Below are positions 17,817-27,000 of a DNA stretch of 64,000 nt, piece after piece. The first letter of the stretch is position 1. Each line of letters begins with the position of its first letter. The stretch comes from an uncultured Bacteroidia bacterium (GTDB taxonomy: Bacteria > Bacteroidota > Bacteroidia > Bacteroidales > UBA932). The DNA is taken from positions 230,115-294,114 of the forward strand of contig CADCHE010000002.1 of the NCBI GenBank assembly GCA_902801205.1, read 5' to 3'. The position numbers and the translations under genes were made by a program. The notes under the pieces are model-generated. The model worked only from the letters and a program-made list of their open reading frames with translations. It searched no databases and was not told the DNA's origin.

Positions 17817-17840
17817 AACGATTTGTCCCTTTCTCTTTCT

Positions 17841-18830
17841 TTACTGTTTGACGATGGCGGACATGCCGGGCAGGACCCCTTCCAGGGGCTCCTGCGGGAC
17901 GGCGCGGACCTCGAACGTCTTGGCGTCGTACAGGCCTGTCTCCTTTGTGGCCTTCCAGGTGGCGTAGGATTCGCGCACCGCGCGGTAGTTCACCACGGCA
18001 GACACTTCGCGACCGTCCAGGGCCGGAAGCATGACCGTGAGAACGTCCCCTTCCTTCATCCCGTGCAGGTAGTCTTCACGGATGTTGAAGGTGAACCACA
18101 GGTCGCCGGTGTCGGTGATGCTGGCCACAGGTGCGCCCGTGCCGACCAGCTCGCCCACCTTGGGATAGATCGCAGAAACGATTCCGTCGGTGGGGGAGAC
18201 CAGGTAGAGTTCGCCCAGGTAGGATTCCACCTCCATGACCGCACCCTCCGCCTGGTTCACAAGGGCCTGCGCAGCAGCCTTGTCCTCGCTGCGGGCGCCG
18301 TTGAGGGCCATCTCATACTGGCTCTTGGCCGCCTTGGTCTGGGCGACGGCGGCGTCGTACTTCGCCTTGGTCTCGTCGTATTTCTGGGCGGCGATCACCT
18401 TCTGGTCGTAAAGCCGCTGCACGCGGTCGAGCGATTTGCGCATCACCTCTTCCTGTACCAGGGCCTGCTGGTAGAGTTCGTAGGCGCCGGTGATCTGCTC
18501 GCTGCGGGCACCGTTGCGGGCCTTGAGACTCTGGGCGCGGGCGGCGTCGCGGGCGGCCGAAGCCTGTGCGAGTTTGGCGCGGACTTCCGGCGAATCGATC
18601 CGGGCGATGGTGTCGCCCTTCTGGACGCGCTGTCCTTCTTTGACATAGATTTCCTCGATGCGGCCGGGAACCTTTCCGGATACCCGGTATTCGCTGGCTT
18701 CCGCCTCGCCCTGGATGACGAGCGGCTTGGGTTTCGTGACGATGTAACCGAGGATAGCGATGAGCAGGATGATTGCGATGAGCGCTACGACTCCGATGAC
18801 CAGGTTGTAGCTTTTCTTGTTCTTTTCCAT
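17841..18830 (-). CDS. HlyD-family membrane fusion protein
   Basis: This 329-residue periplasmic adaptor links the inner-membrane permeases to the TolC channel. It has one N-terminal transmembrane helix (about residues 10-32), then the first half of the biotinyl-lipoyl domain (VSGKVPGRIEEIYVKEGQRV). A long alpha-helical hairpin (about 75-195) follows, in which the sequence NGARSE occurs twice, marking the two arms. The second lipoyl half (LVSPTDGIVSAIYPKVGELV) and a beta-barrel domain complete the fold. This is the usual YbhG/EmrA-like order. It lies 15 bases downstream of the TolC gene and 24 bases upstream of the permeases. Confidence 0.9.
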   Translation of the reverse strand: MEKNKKSYNLVIGVVALIAIILLIAILGYIVTKPKPLVIQGEAEASEYRVSGKVPGRIEEIYVKEGQRVQKGDTIARIDSPEVRAKLAQASAARDAARAQSLKARNGARSEQITGAYELYQQALVQEEVMRKSLDRVQRLYDQKVIAAQKYDETKAKYDAAVAQTKAAKSQYEMALNGARSEDKAAAQALVNQAEGAVMEVESYLGELYLVSPTDGIVSAIYPKVGELVGTGAPVASITDTGDLWFTFNIREDYLHGMKEGDVLTVMLPALDGREVSAVVNYRAVRESYATWKATKETGLYDAKTFEVRAVPQEPLEGVLPGMSAIVKQ

Positions 18831-18845
18831 ATCTGTATCTTTTTA

Positions 18846-20360
18846 TTATTCAACGGTATGATTTCCTTCCGCCTTGTCCAGGGCGGCTGCGAGCATCTGG
18901 AGTTCGATGCCGGCGTCGATGTATTCGGAGTGGGCCTGCAGCCAGGCAGTCTGGGCCGCCAGGGCGGTATTGGCGCTGATCACGCCCTCCTCGAAACCGA
19001 CGGTGGCGGTGCGCAGGTTCTCTTCCGCGCTCAGCAGGTTGTTGCGGGCCATCGTGAGTTTCTCCAGCGACTCGTTCTCTTGCTTGCGCAGCTGGGTGAC
19101 CTGCAGTTGGATCATCTCCTTCGCGTCGGACAGCTGCGACCGGTACAGGGTGGCTTCCGCCTTGGCCTTGCGGGTCTTGGAGAGGGCCTCGAAGGCATGG
19201 AAGATCGGGATGTTCACCATGACGCCCGCGTTCAGCATGCCTCCCCAGTCTTTCTGGAAACCATTGTACAGGTTGGGGTTCGTCACCACATAGTTGGCGG
19301 TGAGAGCAACCTTCGGCAGCATGTCCGCCCGGGTCACGGCGACCTTCTTGTCATAGATGCGTGCAGCGAGGTCGAGGCTCCGGGTCTCGGGCCGGTCGGC
19401 GAAGATCTCATCCATGTCTTTTTCTCCGAGGATTTCCGGCACGGGAACGGCGTCATCCAGCTCGTCGGTCAGCACGATCTCCTCTTCCAGCGGCAGGCCG
19501 ACCTGTTTGCAGAGCAGCATCTTCGAAAGGGACAGCCCGTTGGTCGCTTTGGTCAGCAGCATCTCCGCCTCGTTGGCCTTGACGCGGATCTGCAGGGCGT
19601 CCGACTCCGTCGCCACCCCTTCTTTCACGGACAGGTCGACATCGTGCTCCATCTGGTGGAGCAGGTCGGCGTACGTTTCGGCCAGTTTGTGCTTCGCGGC
19701 CAGTGAGACGATCTGCCAGTAGGTGCGGTCCACATTCAGGATCACCTCCTGGTACTGCTGGTCGTACTGCGTCTTGGAGAGGTCTTCCGCCAGGCGGGCG
19801 ATCTGGTTCGCGGCGATGATCTTGCCACCCATGAAGACGGGCTGCTGCACGCTCACGACCCCGGCGAAGATGTTCTGCATGTCCGGGTGGAAGGCGTCGT
19901 CGATCTCCTTGCCCAGCGCGTTGAGGGCGTCGCTGAGGTCTGCTTGCGACAGGGCACCGAGGACGGTCTGCCACATCGGGCTCTTCATGTACTCCATGGC
20001 CGCCGCCGGGTTGGAGGTGATTGCCTGCATCAGCCCTTCGGAGAAGGCCTGCGCTCCGGTATGCACCGCCGTGCCCATGTTCTGCAACCGGGCGGAAGTC
20101 GCGTCTCCGACCAGGTTGATGCTCTTGTCATTATATAGGTAAGCACCGGTCGCGGAGATGTTGGGGAAATAGTTCGCTCGCGCGATGTTCCGGTCGTACC
20201 CGGCCATCCGGATCCGGGTCTGCGCCTGGGAGAGGGTCGCGTCGTTCTCGACGGCCATCCGGCGGCATTCCTCCAGCGAAAGGGTCCGCTGTGCGCGGAG
20301 CAGGCCCTGGGGCAGTGTCAGTACCAGGGACAGCAGGAGGAACAAGGGGAATCTTTTCAT
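18846..20360 (-). CDS. TolC-family outer-membrane efflux protein
   Basis: This 504-residue protein has a signal peptide (MKRFPLFLLLSLVLTLPQG) and the TolC-type tandem outer-membrane-factor repeat. SLEECRRMAVENDATLSQAQ opens the first half, and long amphipathic helices and ETRSLDLAARIYDKKVAVTR mark the second. Such proteins trimerise to form the outer-membrane exit duct. The insert QAFSEGLMQAITSNPAAAMEYMKS (about residues 80-130, quoted in part) is longer than in classic TolC but common in Bacteroidota. The ATG at 20360 was chosen because the signal peptide begins there; ATG at 20366 is an alternative. It is the first gene of the efflux operon, divergent from the AraC regulator. Confidence 0.88.
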   Translation of the reverse strand: MKRFPLFLLLSLVLTLPQGLLRAQRTLSLEECRRMAVENDATLSQAQTRIRMAGYDRNIARANYFPNISATGAYLYNDKSINLVGDATSARLQNMGTAVHTGAQAFSEGLMQAITSNPAAAMEYMKSPMWQTVLGALSQADLSDALNALGKEIDDAFHPDMQNIFAGVVSVQQPVFMGGKIIAANQIARLAEDLSKTQYDQQYQEVILNVDRTYWQIVSLAAKHKLAETYADLLHQMEHDVDLSVKEGVATESDALQIRVKANEAEMLLTKATNGLSLSKMLLCKQVGLPLEEEIVLTDELDDAVPVPEILGEKDMDEIFADRPETRSLDLAARIYDKKVAVTRADMLPKVALTANYVVTNPNLYNGFQKDWGGMLNAGVMVNIPIFHAFEALSKTRKAKAEATLYRSQLSDAKEMIQLQVTQLRKQENESLEKLTMARNNLLSAEENLRTATVGFEEGVISANTALAAQTAWLQAHSEYIDAGIELQMLAAALDKAEGNHTVE

Positions 20361-20460
20361 ATCCATATCTTTATCAGTTTTGTCTTTCTGGACCAGGCAT
20401 GGCTGCAAAAAAGTTGCCTGTATTCTACCAAATGATTTTCATTTCCGGCGTATTTGTGTC

Positions 20461-20487
20461 CAAAAAGTCGAATTTTCGACCTTTTTG
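20461..20487. promoter_or_regulatory. Palindromic candidate operator in the efflux/AraC divergent gap
   Basis: AAAAAGTCGAA and TTCGACCTTTTT form an inverted repeat with one unpaired base, centred on the T-run at about 20473. It sits between the divergent TolC and AraC genes, just upstream of a weak plus-strand box TATACTTG at 20511-20518. Its position suits a binding site controlling one or both genes. Which protein binds is inference. Confidence 0.4.
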
Positions 20488-20538
20488 CACATCCTTCCTC
20501 TGATTTTTACTATACTTGCAGCAGAATCATCGGATACC

Positions 20539-21450
20539 ATGCCGGAATCTTTGAACAATATCGATGCGAAGCAGGTCATCGGCCTGCCAAATGTGCAGGG
20601 CCTGTCCTCTCTGGGTGACGATCTGTTCCTGTTGGACGTCAGTTACGACCGGAACATCACCCTGCTCGCCCATCCGTGCAGGATCGACGCCTATGCCGCC
20701 ATCCTGTGCCGGCACGGCGAACTGGATGTCGAGATCAACCTGCGGCGCCATACGATCCGGGAGAACACCCTCCTGGTCGGGACGCCGGGCAGCATCGTGC
20801 ATGTGGTGCCTCCCGAGAGCAGGCAGGCGCAGCCGTCGTTCACCGCCCTGATTATCTCGAAGGAGTATCTGTCCAGCTTCAACTTTGACTTGAGCAAATT
20901 ACAGGGACTCCATCCGCGGCTGTTCTCCGATCCCTTCGTGCAGCTGTCCGAGGAAGAGCTCGATTACAGCCTGCAGTTTGTTGCATTGCTGCAGAAAGTG
21001 ACCGGTGCTCCGGACGTCCCGCACCGGCGGGAAGTGGTCGGCTCCCTGGTCTCTTCCATGTTCTATCTCTTCGCGGGGCTGCTGCAGTCGCGCTCGGACC
21101 AGCATGCGGGCCAGCCGCATGTCCCGGGCAACCGGAACGCGCTGCTGTTCGAGCAGTTCATGCAGCTGGCAGCGGAATACCACTTGTCGGAACGGGGGAC
21201 GTCCTTCTACGCGGAGCGCCTGGGACTGACGCCCAAGTATTTCTCCAAACTGGTCAAGCAGGTGAGCGGCCGCTCCGCCCCCGAGTGGATCAACGCCTTT
21301 GTGGTGATGGAGGCGAAGAGCCTGCTCAAGTACTCCTCCCTGAGCATCAAGGAGATCGTCTTCCGGCTCGGATTCCCGAATTCATCCGTGTTCTACAAGT
21401 TTTTCCGGACGCATACCGGACAGACCCCGACGGAGTACCGTGAAGGTTAG
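20539..21450 (+). CDS. AraC-family transcriptional regulator
   Basis: This 303-residue protein has an N-terminal cupin-like sensor domain (about 1-180) and a C-terminal AraC/XylS DNA-binding domain with both helix-turn-helix motifs: SFYAERLGLTPKYFSKLVKQ and SIKEIVFRLGFPNSSVFYKF, ending in HTGQTPTEYR. It is divergent from the TolC-HlyD-permease operon, so it is the likely activator of that pump. The effector is unknown. The ATG at 20539 was chosen because upstream in-frame sequence lies antisense to the TolC gene and lacks protein character. Confidence 0.88.
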   Translation: MPESLNNIDAKQVIGLPNVQGLSSLGDDLFLLDVSYDRNITLLAHPCRIDAYAAILCRHGELDVEINLRRHTIRENTLLVGTPGSIVHVVPPESRQAQPSFTALIISKEYLSSFNFDLSKLQGLHPRLFSDPFVQLSEEELDYSLQFVALLQKVTGAPDVPHRREVVGSLVSSMFYLFAGLLQSRSDQHAGQPHVPGNRNALLFEQFMQLAAEYHLSERGTSFYAERLGLTPKYFSKLVKQVSGRSAPEWINAFVVMEAKSLLKYSSLSIKEIVFRLGFPNSSVFYKFFRTHTGQTPTEYREG

Positions 21451-21549
21451 CGGATTATGAGCGAATGGTTTCTTAAAATCTTTAAAATTGTTTACTAAAA
21501 TATATTTTAAATTTTAAGGACAATCGTTTTAATTTTTCTCAAAAAATCG

Positions 21550-21580
21550 TTGTTTATTCCATTTTTCTTACATATCTTTG
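21550..21580 (+). promoter_or_regulatory. Promoter P1 of a short leader transcript
   Basis: TTG (21550-21552), 20 bases, then TATCTTTG (21573-21580) is a consensus Bacteroidota promoter, preceded by a strongly AT-rich stretch (21475-21548) that could act as an UP element. Transcription should begin near 21587. Confidence 0.65.
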
Positions 21581-21586
21581 CACCCA

Positions 21587-21680
21587 GACATGCAAAAGTT
21601 CTCTTTTTTGTTGTCTATTTGTTAAGTTCGTTTTATATACAGCAGACCGTCGCTTTGGGGAAAGCGGCGGTCTTTCTTTT
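21587..21680 (+). ncRNA. Candidate small RNA or attenuator leader upstream of sugar permease
   Basis: An RNA of roughly 95 bases starting at P1 would end at the strong hairpin at 21645-21680. It contains an 11-codon reading frame (21590-21625, MQKFSFLLSIC) starting almost at the 5' end. A separate promoter (21688-21718) follows the hairpin, so the downstream permease does not need read-through. It is therefore either an independent small RNA or an attenuated upstream transcript. I do not recognise a known RNA family. Confidence 0.4.
21645..21680 (+). terminator. Intrinsic terminator in permease leader
   Basis: GACCGTCGCTTT pairs over 12 positions (one G-U) with AAAGCGGCGGTC around a GGGG loop, followed by TTTCTTTT. 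This is a textbook rho-independent terminator in the plus direction. Confidence 0.75.
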
Positions 21681-21687
21681 GCGCCTG

Positions 21688-21718
21688 TTGCTGTTGATTC
21701 TTTTTTTTTGTAGATTTG
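21688..21718 (+). promoter_or_regulatory. Promoter P2 of sugar permease-ROK kinase operon
   Basis: TTG (21688-21690), 20 bases, then TAGATTTG (21711-21718) matches the Bacteroidota consensus, with a T9 run between the boxes. It gives a leader of about 40 bases before the ATG at 21767. The 316-base gap 21451-21766 is thus filled by an AT-rich stretch, P1, the hairpin and P2. Confidence 0.65.
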
Positions 21719-21766
21719 TGGAGGTATACACCCGGATAATTTGATCACATTATAATCTTAAATCAA

Positions 21767-23029
21767 ATGGGAAAGAATAATTCTAATCTTCCTGCGATCA
21801 TCGTAATGTTCGCGCTGTTCTTTATCATTGCGTTCGTGACCAACCTCGCCGGCTCGATGGGCGTCGTGGTTACCAACCAGTTCGGCGCGTCCAAGGCGCT
21901 CTCGCAGCTCGGTACCCTGGCCAACTTCATCGCCTATGCCTGCATGGGCATCCCCGCCGGCATCATCCTCAAGCGGAAAGGCTACAAGTTTACTTCCATC
22001 CTTGCCGTGATCATCGGCCTCGTGGGTGTGGGCGTACAGTTCCTCTCCGGTTATGCCGAGTCCTTCGGCGTGTATGTCCTCGGCGCATTCATCGCCGGCT
22101 TCTCGATGTGCATGCTGAATATCGTCGTCAACCCGATGCTCAACACCCTGGGCGGCGGCGGAAACCGGGGCAACCAGCTGATCCAGTACGGCGGCTCCTG
22201 CAACTCCATCGGCGCCACCCTGTCCCCGATGCTGGCCGGCTGGCTGGTCGGCGGCAGCATTGAGAACGCGACGGTTGCCAAGACCGCTCCCGTGATGATC
22301 ATCGCGATGGCCATCTTCGCCCTCGCCCTCGTCATCATCGCCCTCACCGACATCCCCGAGCCGCACATGGAGACCCCCGAGGAGAAGGCTGCCCGCCTGT
22401 CCGGAACGGTTGCGAAGGATCCGCACGGACCGCTTTCTTTCCGTCACTTCCTCCTGGGCGCCATCGCCATCTTCTTCTATGTAGGTATTGAAGTGGGTAT
22501 CCCGAACACCGCCAACGTGTATTATTCCGGTCTTGAGTGGGTCGGCCCCGCCCTTGCGGGTACGATGGTCGGCGGCTACTGGCTCTGCATGCTGATCGGC
22601 CGTCTCTTCGGCGCCGGCCTGGGCGGCAAGATCAGCAGCAAGAAAATGCTGCTCTGGACCTCGCTTGTCGCGATCCTCTTCCTGCTCTGCGTCATCTTCA
22701 TCCCTGCGACTGCCCAGGTTACCCTCTTCGGCAAGACGCTTCCGATCGGTCTCGTGTTCATCCTCCTCTGCGGCCTGTGCACCTCCATCATGTGGGGCGC
22801 CATCTTCAACCTGGCTGTCGAAGGACTGGGCAAGTACACTGCGCTGGCATCCGGCATCTTCATGACCCTCGTCTGCGGTGGCGGTATTATCCCGTTCATC
22901 CAGAACGCGATCGCCGACAAGGTGGGCTCGCTCCAGAGCTACTGGCTGCTTATCCTCTGCCTGGCTTACCTGGTCTACTATGCCGTTTCCGGATCCAAGA
23001 ACGTGAACAAGGACATTGTAGTTGATTAA
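21767..23029 (+). CDS. Sugar MFS transporter (FHS family, fucose/glucose permease type)
   Basis: This 420-residue permease has about 12 membrane helices and the FHS-family look of FucP/GlcP. It starts NLPAIIVMFALFFIIAFVTN and has the mid-chain stretch SGYAESFGVYVLGAFIAGFS. A repeat-junction loop, EPHMETPEEKAARLSG, lies at about residue 200. Short glycine-rich turns such as NTLGGGGNRGNQLIQYGGSC are typical of Bacteroidota glucose/galactose members of the family. It lies 5 bases upstream of a ROK glucokinase, which supports uptake and phosphorylation of glucose or a related hexose. The precise sugar is inference. Confidence 0.85.
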   Translation: MGKNNSNLPAIIVMFALFFIIAFVTNLAGSMGVVVTNQFGASKALSQLGTLANFIAYACMGIPAGIILKRKGYKFTSILAVIIGLVGVGVQFLSGYAESFGVYVLGAFIAGFSMCMLNIVVNPMLNTLGGGGNRGNQLIQYGGSCNSIGATLSPMLAGWLVGGSIENATVAKTAPVMIIAMAIFALALVIIALTDIPEPHMETPEEKAARLSGTVAKDPHGPLSFRHFLLGAIAIFFYVGIEVGIPNTANVYYSGLEWVGPALAGTMVGGYWLCMLIGRLFGAGLGGKISSKKMLLWTSLVAILFLLCVIFIPATAQVTLFGKTLPIGLVFILLCGLCTSIMWGAIFNLAVEGLGKYTALASGIFMTLVCGGGIIPFIQNAIADKVGSLQSYWLLILCLAYLVYYAVSGSKNVNKDIVVD

Positions 23030-23034
23030 TCGAT

Positions 23035-24003
23035 ATGAACAATCTTGAAAAGAAATTCGTGGTCGGCGTAGACATCGGCGGCCAGAGCGCGAAATGCGGC
23101 GTCGTGGACGCCCGGGGCAACGTAATCGCCCAGACGCGCATCGTGTCGAACACCCAGACGGAGGCCGAGGACTTCGTGAAGGAACTGGCCGTGGCGCTCA
23201 AGGGCATCATCGCCCAGGCAGGTGCCGAAGGCCAGGTCCGCGGCATCGGCGTGGGAGCCCCGAACGGCAACCACTATACCGGGCAGATCGAGGGCGCCGT
23301 GAACCTCACGTGGGGGGCCGGCCGTGTCATCGACCTGGCCAAGATGCTCTCCGCTGAGATGGACGGCATTCCTGTCGCCCTGACCAACGACGCGAATGCG
23401 GCCGCCATGGGTGAAATGACCTACGGCGCCGCCCGCGGCATGAAGGACTTCATCATGATTACCCTGGGTACGGGTGTCGGCAGCGGCATCGTCGTGAACG
23501 GGGAAGTGGTCTACGGTCATGACGGCTTTGCCGGCGAACTGGGCCACACGGCCATCGTCCGTCACAACGGCCGTCCCTGCAACTGCGGGAAGACGGGTTG
23601 CCTGGAGGCATACGCTTCCGCGTCCGGTCTGTGCCGTACCGCCCGCGAATGGCTGGAACTCACCGACGAACCTTCCATCATGCGCAGCTACGACGTGCTG
23701 ACGCCCATCAATATCTTCGATGCGGCCAAGCAGGGAGACAAGCTTGCCCAGAAGGTCTTCGAATATGCCGGGACGATGCTGGGTATGGCTTTCGCCGACT
23801 TCATCCAGTTCTCCGCTCCGGAGGCGATCGTGCTGTTCGGCGGCCTGACGCATTCGCGCGAGTTCTTCACGGATGCGATCGAGAAGGCGATGAACGCCAA
23901 CGTGCTGCCGCTGTGGCGCGGTAAGGTGAAGATCATCTATTCCGAGTTGAAAGAATCCGATGCGGCCATCCTCGGCGCTTCTGCGCTGGCCTGGGAACTG
24001 TAA
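23035..24003 (+). CDS. ROK-family sugar kinase, glucokinase-like
   Basis: This 322-residue cytosolic kinase carries the ROK features in order. An N-terminal phosphate loop (VVGVDIGGQSAKCGVVD) is followed by LTNDANAAAMGE, then GTGVGSGIVVNGEVVYG. The catalytic and sugar-binding segment is GFAGELGHTAIV, and the zinc motif is CNCGKTGCLEAYAS. ATP-dependent phosphorylation of glucose (or another hexose or N-acetylhexosamine) at C6 is the usual activity. It follows the permease by 5 bases and is closed by a strong terminator. Confidence 0.9.
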   Translation: MNNLEKKFVVGVDIGGQSAKCGVVDARGNVIAQTRIVSNTQTEAEDFVKELAVALKGIIAQAGAEGQVRGIGVGAPNGNHYTGQIEGAVNLTWGAGRVIDLAKMLSAEMDGIPVALTNDANAAAMGEMTYGAARGMKDFIMITLGTGVGSGIVVNGEVVYGHDGFAGELGHTAIVRHNGRPCNCGKTGCLEAYASASGLCRTAREWLELTDEPSIMRSYDVLTPINIFDAAKQGDKLAQKVFEYAGTMLGMAFADFIQFSAPEAIVLFGGLTHSREFFTDAIEKAMNANVLPLWRGKVKIIYSELKESDAAILGASALAWEL

Positions 24004-24021
24004 CGTCGGAATCGTGATTCC

Positions 24022-24056
24022 AAGGGCCGGCCTGTTTTCGGGCCGGCCTTTTTTAT
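24022..24056 (+). terminator. Terminator after ROK kinase
   Basis: AAGGGCCGGCC, a short TGTTTTCG loop and GGCCGGCCTTTTTT form a GC-rich hairpin with a T-run 18 bases after the kinase stop. Confidence 0.85.
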
Positions 24057-24099
24057 TTCCCGTTAAACTTCTGTACCGTACAGGGGTCATAGTATCGTT

Positions 24100-27000
24100 A
24101 TGCGTCCTTTCTTCCGTTACCTGTCCGCCTTCCTGGCGGTCCTTTTGTTTTGGGCCTCTTCCGCCGCCGCCCAAAGCCGGTTCAACGTGACCCTGTCCCT
24201 GGCGGATTCGGCCAGCGGCGATCCGGTCGGATTCGCCACCGTCTCCATTTCCAAACCGTCGGGAAGCAAGGAGACCGTCGTCGCTTATGCCTTGTCCGGA
24301 TCGGAAGGCAAAGCGGTGCTGGAGCGCGTGAAGCCGGGAACGTACAAACTGAAGGTGGAGTTGCTCGGGTACAAGCCCATCGAAAGGGAACTGAAGGTAG
24401 AGAAGGAAGACGTCGACCTGGGCTTGCTGAAGATGGTGCTGGACGTGAAACAGCTGGAAGCTGCGGCCGTCTCCGCGCAGGTGACCCCGGTCACCGTCAA
24501 GGAAGATACGGTGGAATACAACGCCCTGGCTTTCAAGACCACCGATACCGACATGCTGGAGGACCTGCTGAAGAAGCTGCCCGGCGTGGAGGTGGAGGAG
24601 GACGGAACGGTGAAGGTCAACGGCGAAACCGTCACCAAGATCACGGTGGAGGGCCGGACCTTCTTCCTCAACGACCCCCAGCTGGCCACCAAGAACATCA
24701 CTGCCAAGATGGTGCACAAGGTGAAAGCCATCCAGAAGAAGACCGACCAGGCGGAGTTTACCGGCATCGACGACGGGGAGCGCGAGACGGTGCTGGACAT
24801 CTCTTTCCGGCCCGGCATGGGCAACGGTCTGTTCGGCAATGTGAACGGCGGCATCGGCCACGATGTCCACGGCAAGTCGAACACCACCCTGGTGAACGAC
24901 GACGGGGGAGACACCCGCTTCCTGGGCGGTGCCTTCCTGGGGAATTTCAGCAAGAAACGGCAGTTGTCCGTGGTACTCAACACCAACAACACCAACAATG
25001 AAGGCGCCACCAACACGACCATGCGCTCCATGCAGGCCGCGCGCGGAGGCGGGGGCGGAGGCGGCATCACGACATCCTTCGTCGGCGGCCTCAACGGCTC
25101 CTGGATGCTCGGCGACAATCCGGCCGACCGGTCGGAGGCTTCGGGGAACTACGTGTTCAATGCCAGCAACAATGTCTCCGAACAGACCACGCGCCGCATT
25201 TCCTACTTGAACGACCATGATCTCCTCTACGACAATGAGCGCACCGGCGGCTCCACCTCGAGCGGCCACCGGCTCGGTATCCGCGTGAACTACAAGGTGT
25301 CGGAGAACACGACCCTTCTCTTCGAGCCTTCGGTGGACTATGGCCGGGGCTCGTACGACAACGATACGCGGTTCCGGACCGACACGCGCTATACCGGCCG
25401 GCAATACACTTCCAGTGAAGGCTTTACGTCGACCAACGGCGGGCACGACCGGCTTTCGACGTCGGGCCGGTTCCTGCTGCGGCAACGGATCGGCATTCCC
25501 GGCCGTACCCTGACGGTCGGCGCCAACTACTCCCTGGGCCGGAACGTGACGGACGGCTACAACCAGTCCCTGACCCGCTCCTACCTGTCGGAAGACATGA
25601 CGGAATTCCGTGACTCGCTGATCAACCAGCGTTTCCACACGGTCGGCGGCAATGCGTCGGTCGGCGGAAACCTCACCTACACCGAGCCGCTCGGGAACGG
25701 CTTCTACCTGGCCGGGAACTACAGCATCAACTGGGGCACCTCCCGTTCCCGGAAGGATACGTACGACAGCGGTTCCTTCGACCGGTCGTCGTTCTATTCC
25801 CTGCCGGTCTACAACCCCGTCGGAGAGCAGGCGGACATCACCTATTCCAACAATATCGTCAACACGCACATCACGCAGCGCGCCGGCATCAATCTCAACT
25901 ACCAGGTCCAGCGGAAACTCAACCTGCAGGTCGGCGCCGGGGTGAATCCGACAACGACCCACAACCGGACCCTGCGCCGCGGCGTGGAAAGCAGCTACGA
26001 CAGCACGGTGTGGAACTGGTCCCCGCAGGCGAGTTTCATGTACCGGTTTTCCGAGAGCAACAACATCCGTTTCTCCTACCGCGGGTCCTCGTCGCAGCCT
26101 TCCGTTTCGCAGTTGATGCCGGTTCCGGACAACGCCAACCCGATGCGCGTCTCCTTCGGTAATCCGTACCTGTTGCCTTCTTTCAGCCACAGTACTTCGG
26201 TGAACTTCACGTACGCAAACCGGCAGCGCATGTCGTTCCTGAATTTCTCGATGGGCGGATCGCTCGTCCAGAATCCGATCGTGAATGCGCTCTGGTACGG
26301 CGACGGTGGGGCCCAGTACACGATGCCGGTGAACGGACGGAACGCGCCGTCCGTGAACATGAATGCCACGTACAACACCCCGCTGTGGGATACCGGCCTG
26401 TCCGTCGCCACCTCGACCAACGCTTCCTGGTCGTCGCACTGCTCCTACATCGGGGAAGGCATCCGGACGGACGACTATTATTCCGAGGGAGAGTTCGACT
26501 ACGAACGCTTCAACCGGGAATACGGCGACATCGAGTCGACCGGTGATTTTTCCCGCAACGGCACCCGCTCCGCCAACCTCGGCGGAAACCTGCGCCTGAC
26601 CTACCGGAAGAACGCGCTCGAACTGACGCTCGGCGGCGGCACCAACTACCGTCATTCTTGGTACGACATCGCCCGTGCGACGGTGCATCCGACCTGGAAC
26701 AATTCGGCTAGTTTCACCGCCCATTATACGTTCGAACAGATCGGCCTGACGATGACATCCCGTACCTCCTACCGCTGGTACGCCGGTTATACGACGCAGA
26801 TGCCCGACCAGTTGAACTGGTATGCGGAGATCGGCAAGTCGCTCTTCAAGAAGAAGGGAAGCCTGTCGCTCTGCGCCTACGACCTGATGGGACAGAACCG
26901 GGCCATCTCCGTCAACGACCAGTCCAACTCGCACAGCGAATCCATCTCCAAGACCCTGGGACGGTATATCATCCTGCGGTTCGTGTACCAGTTCAACAAC

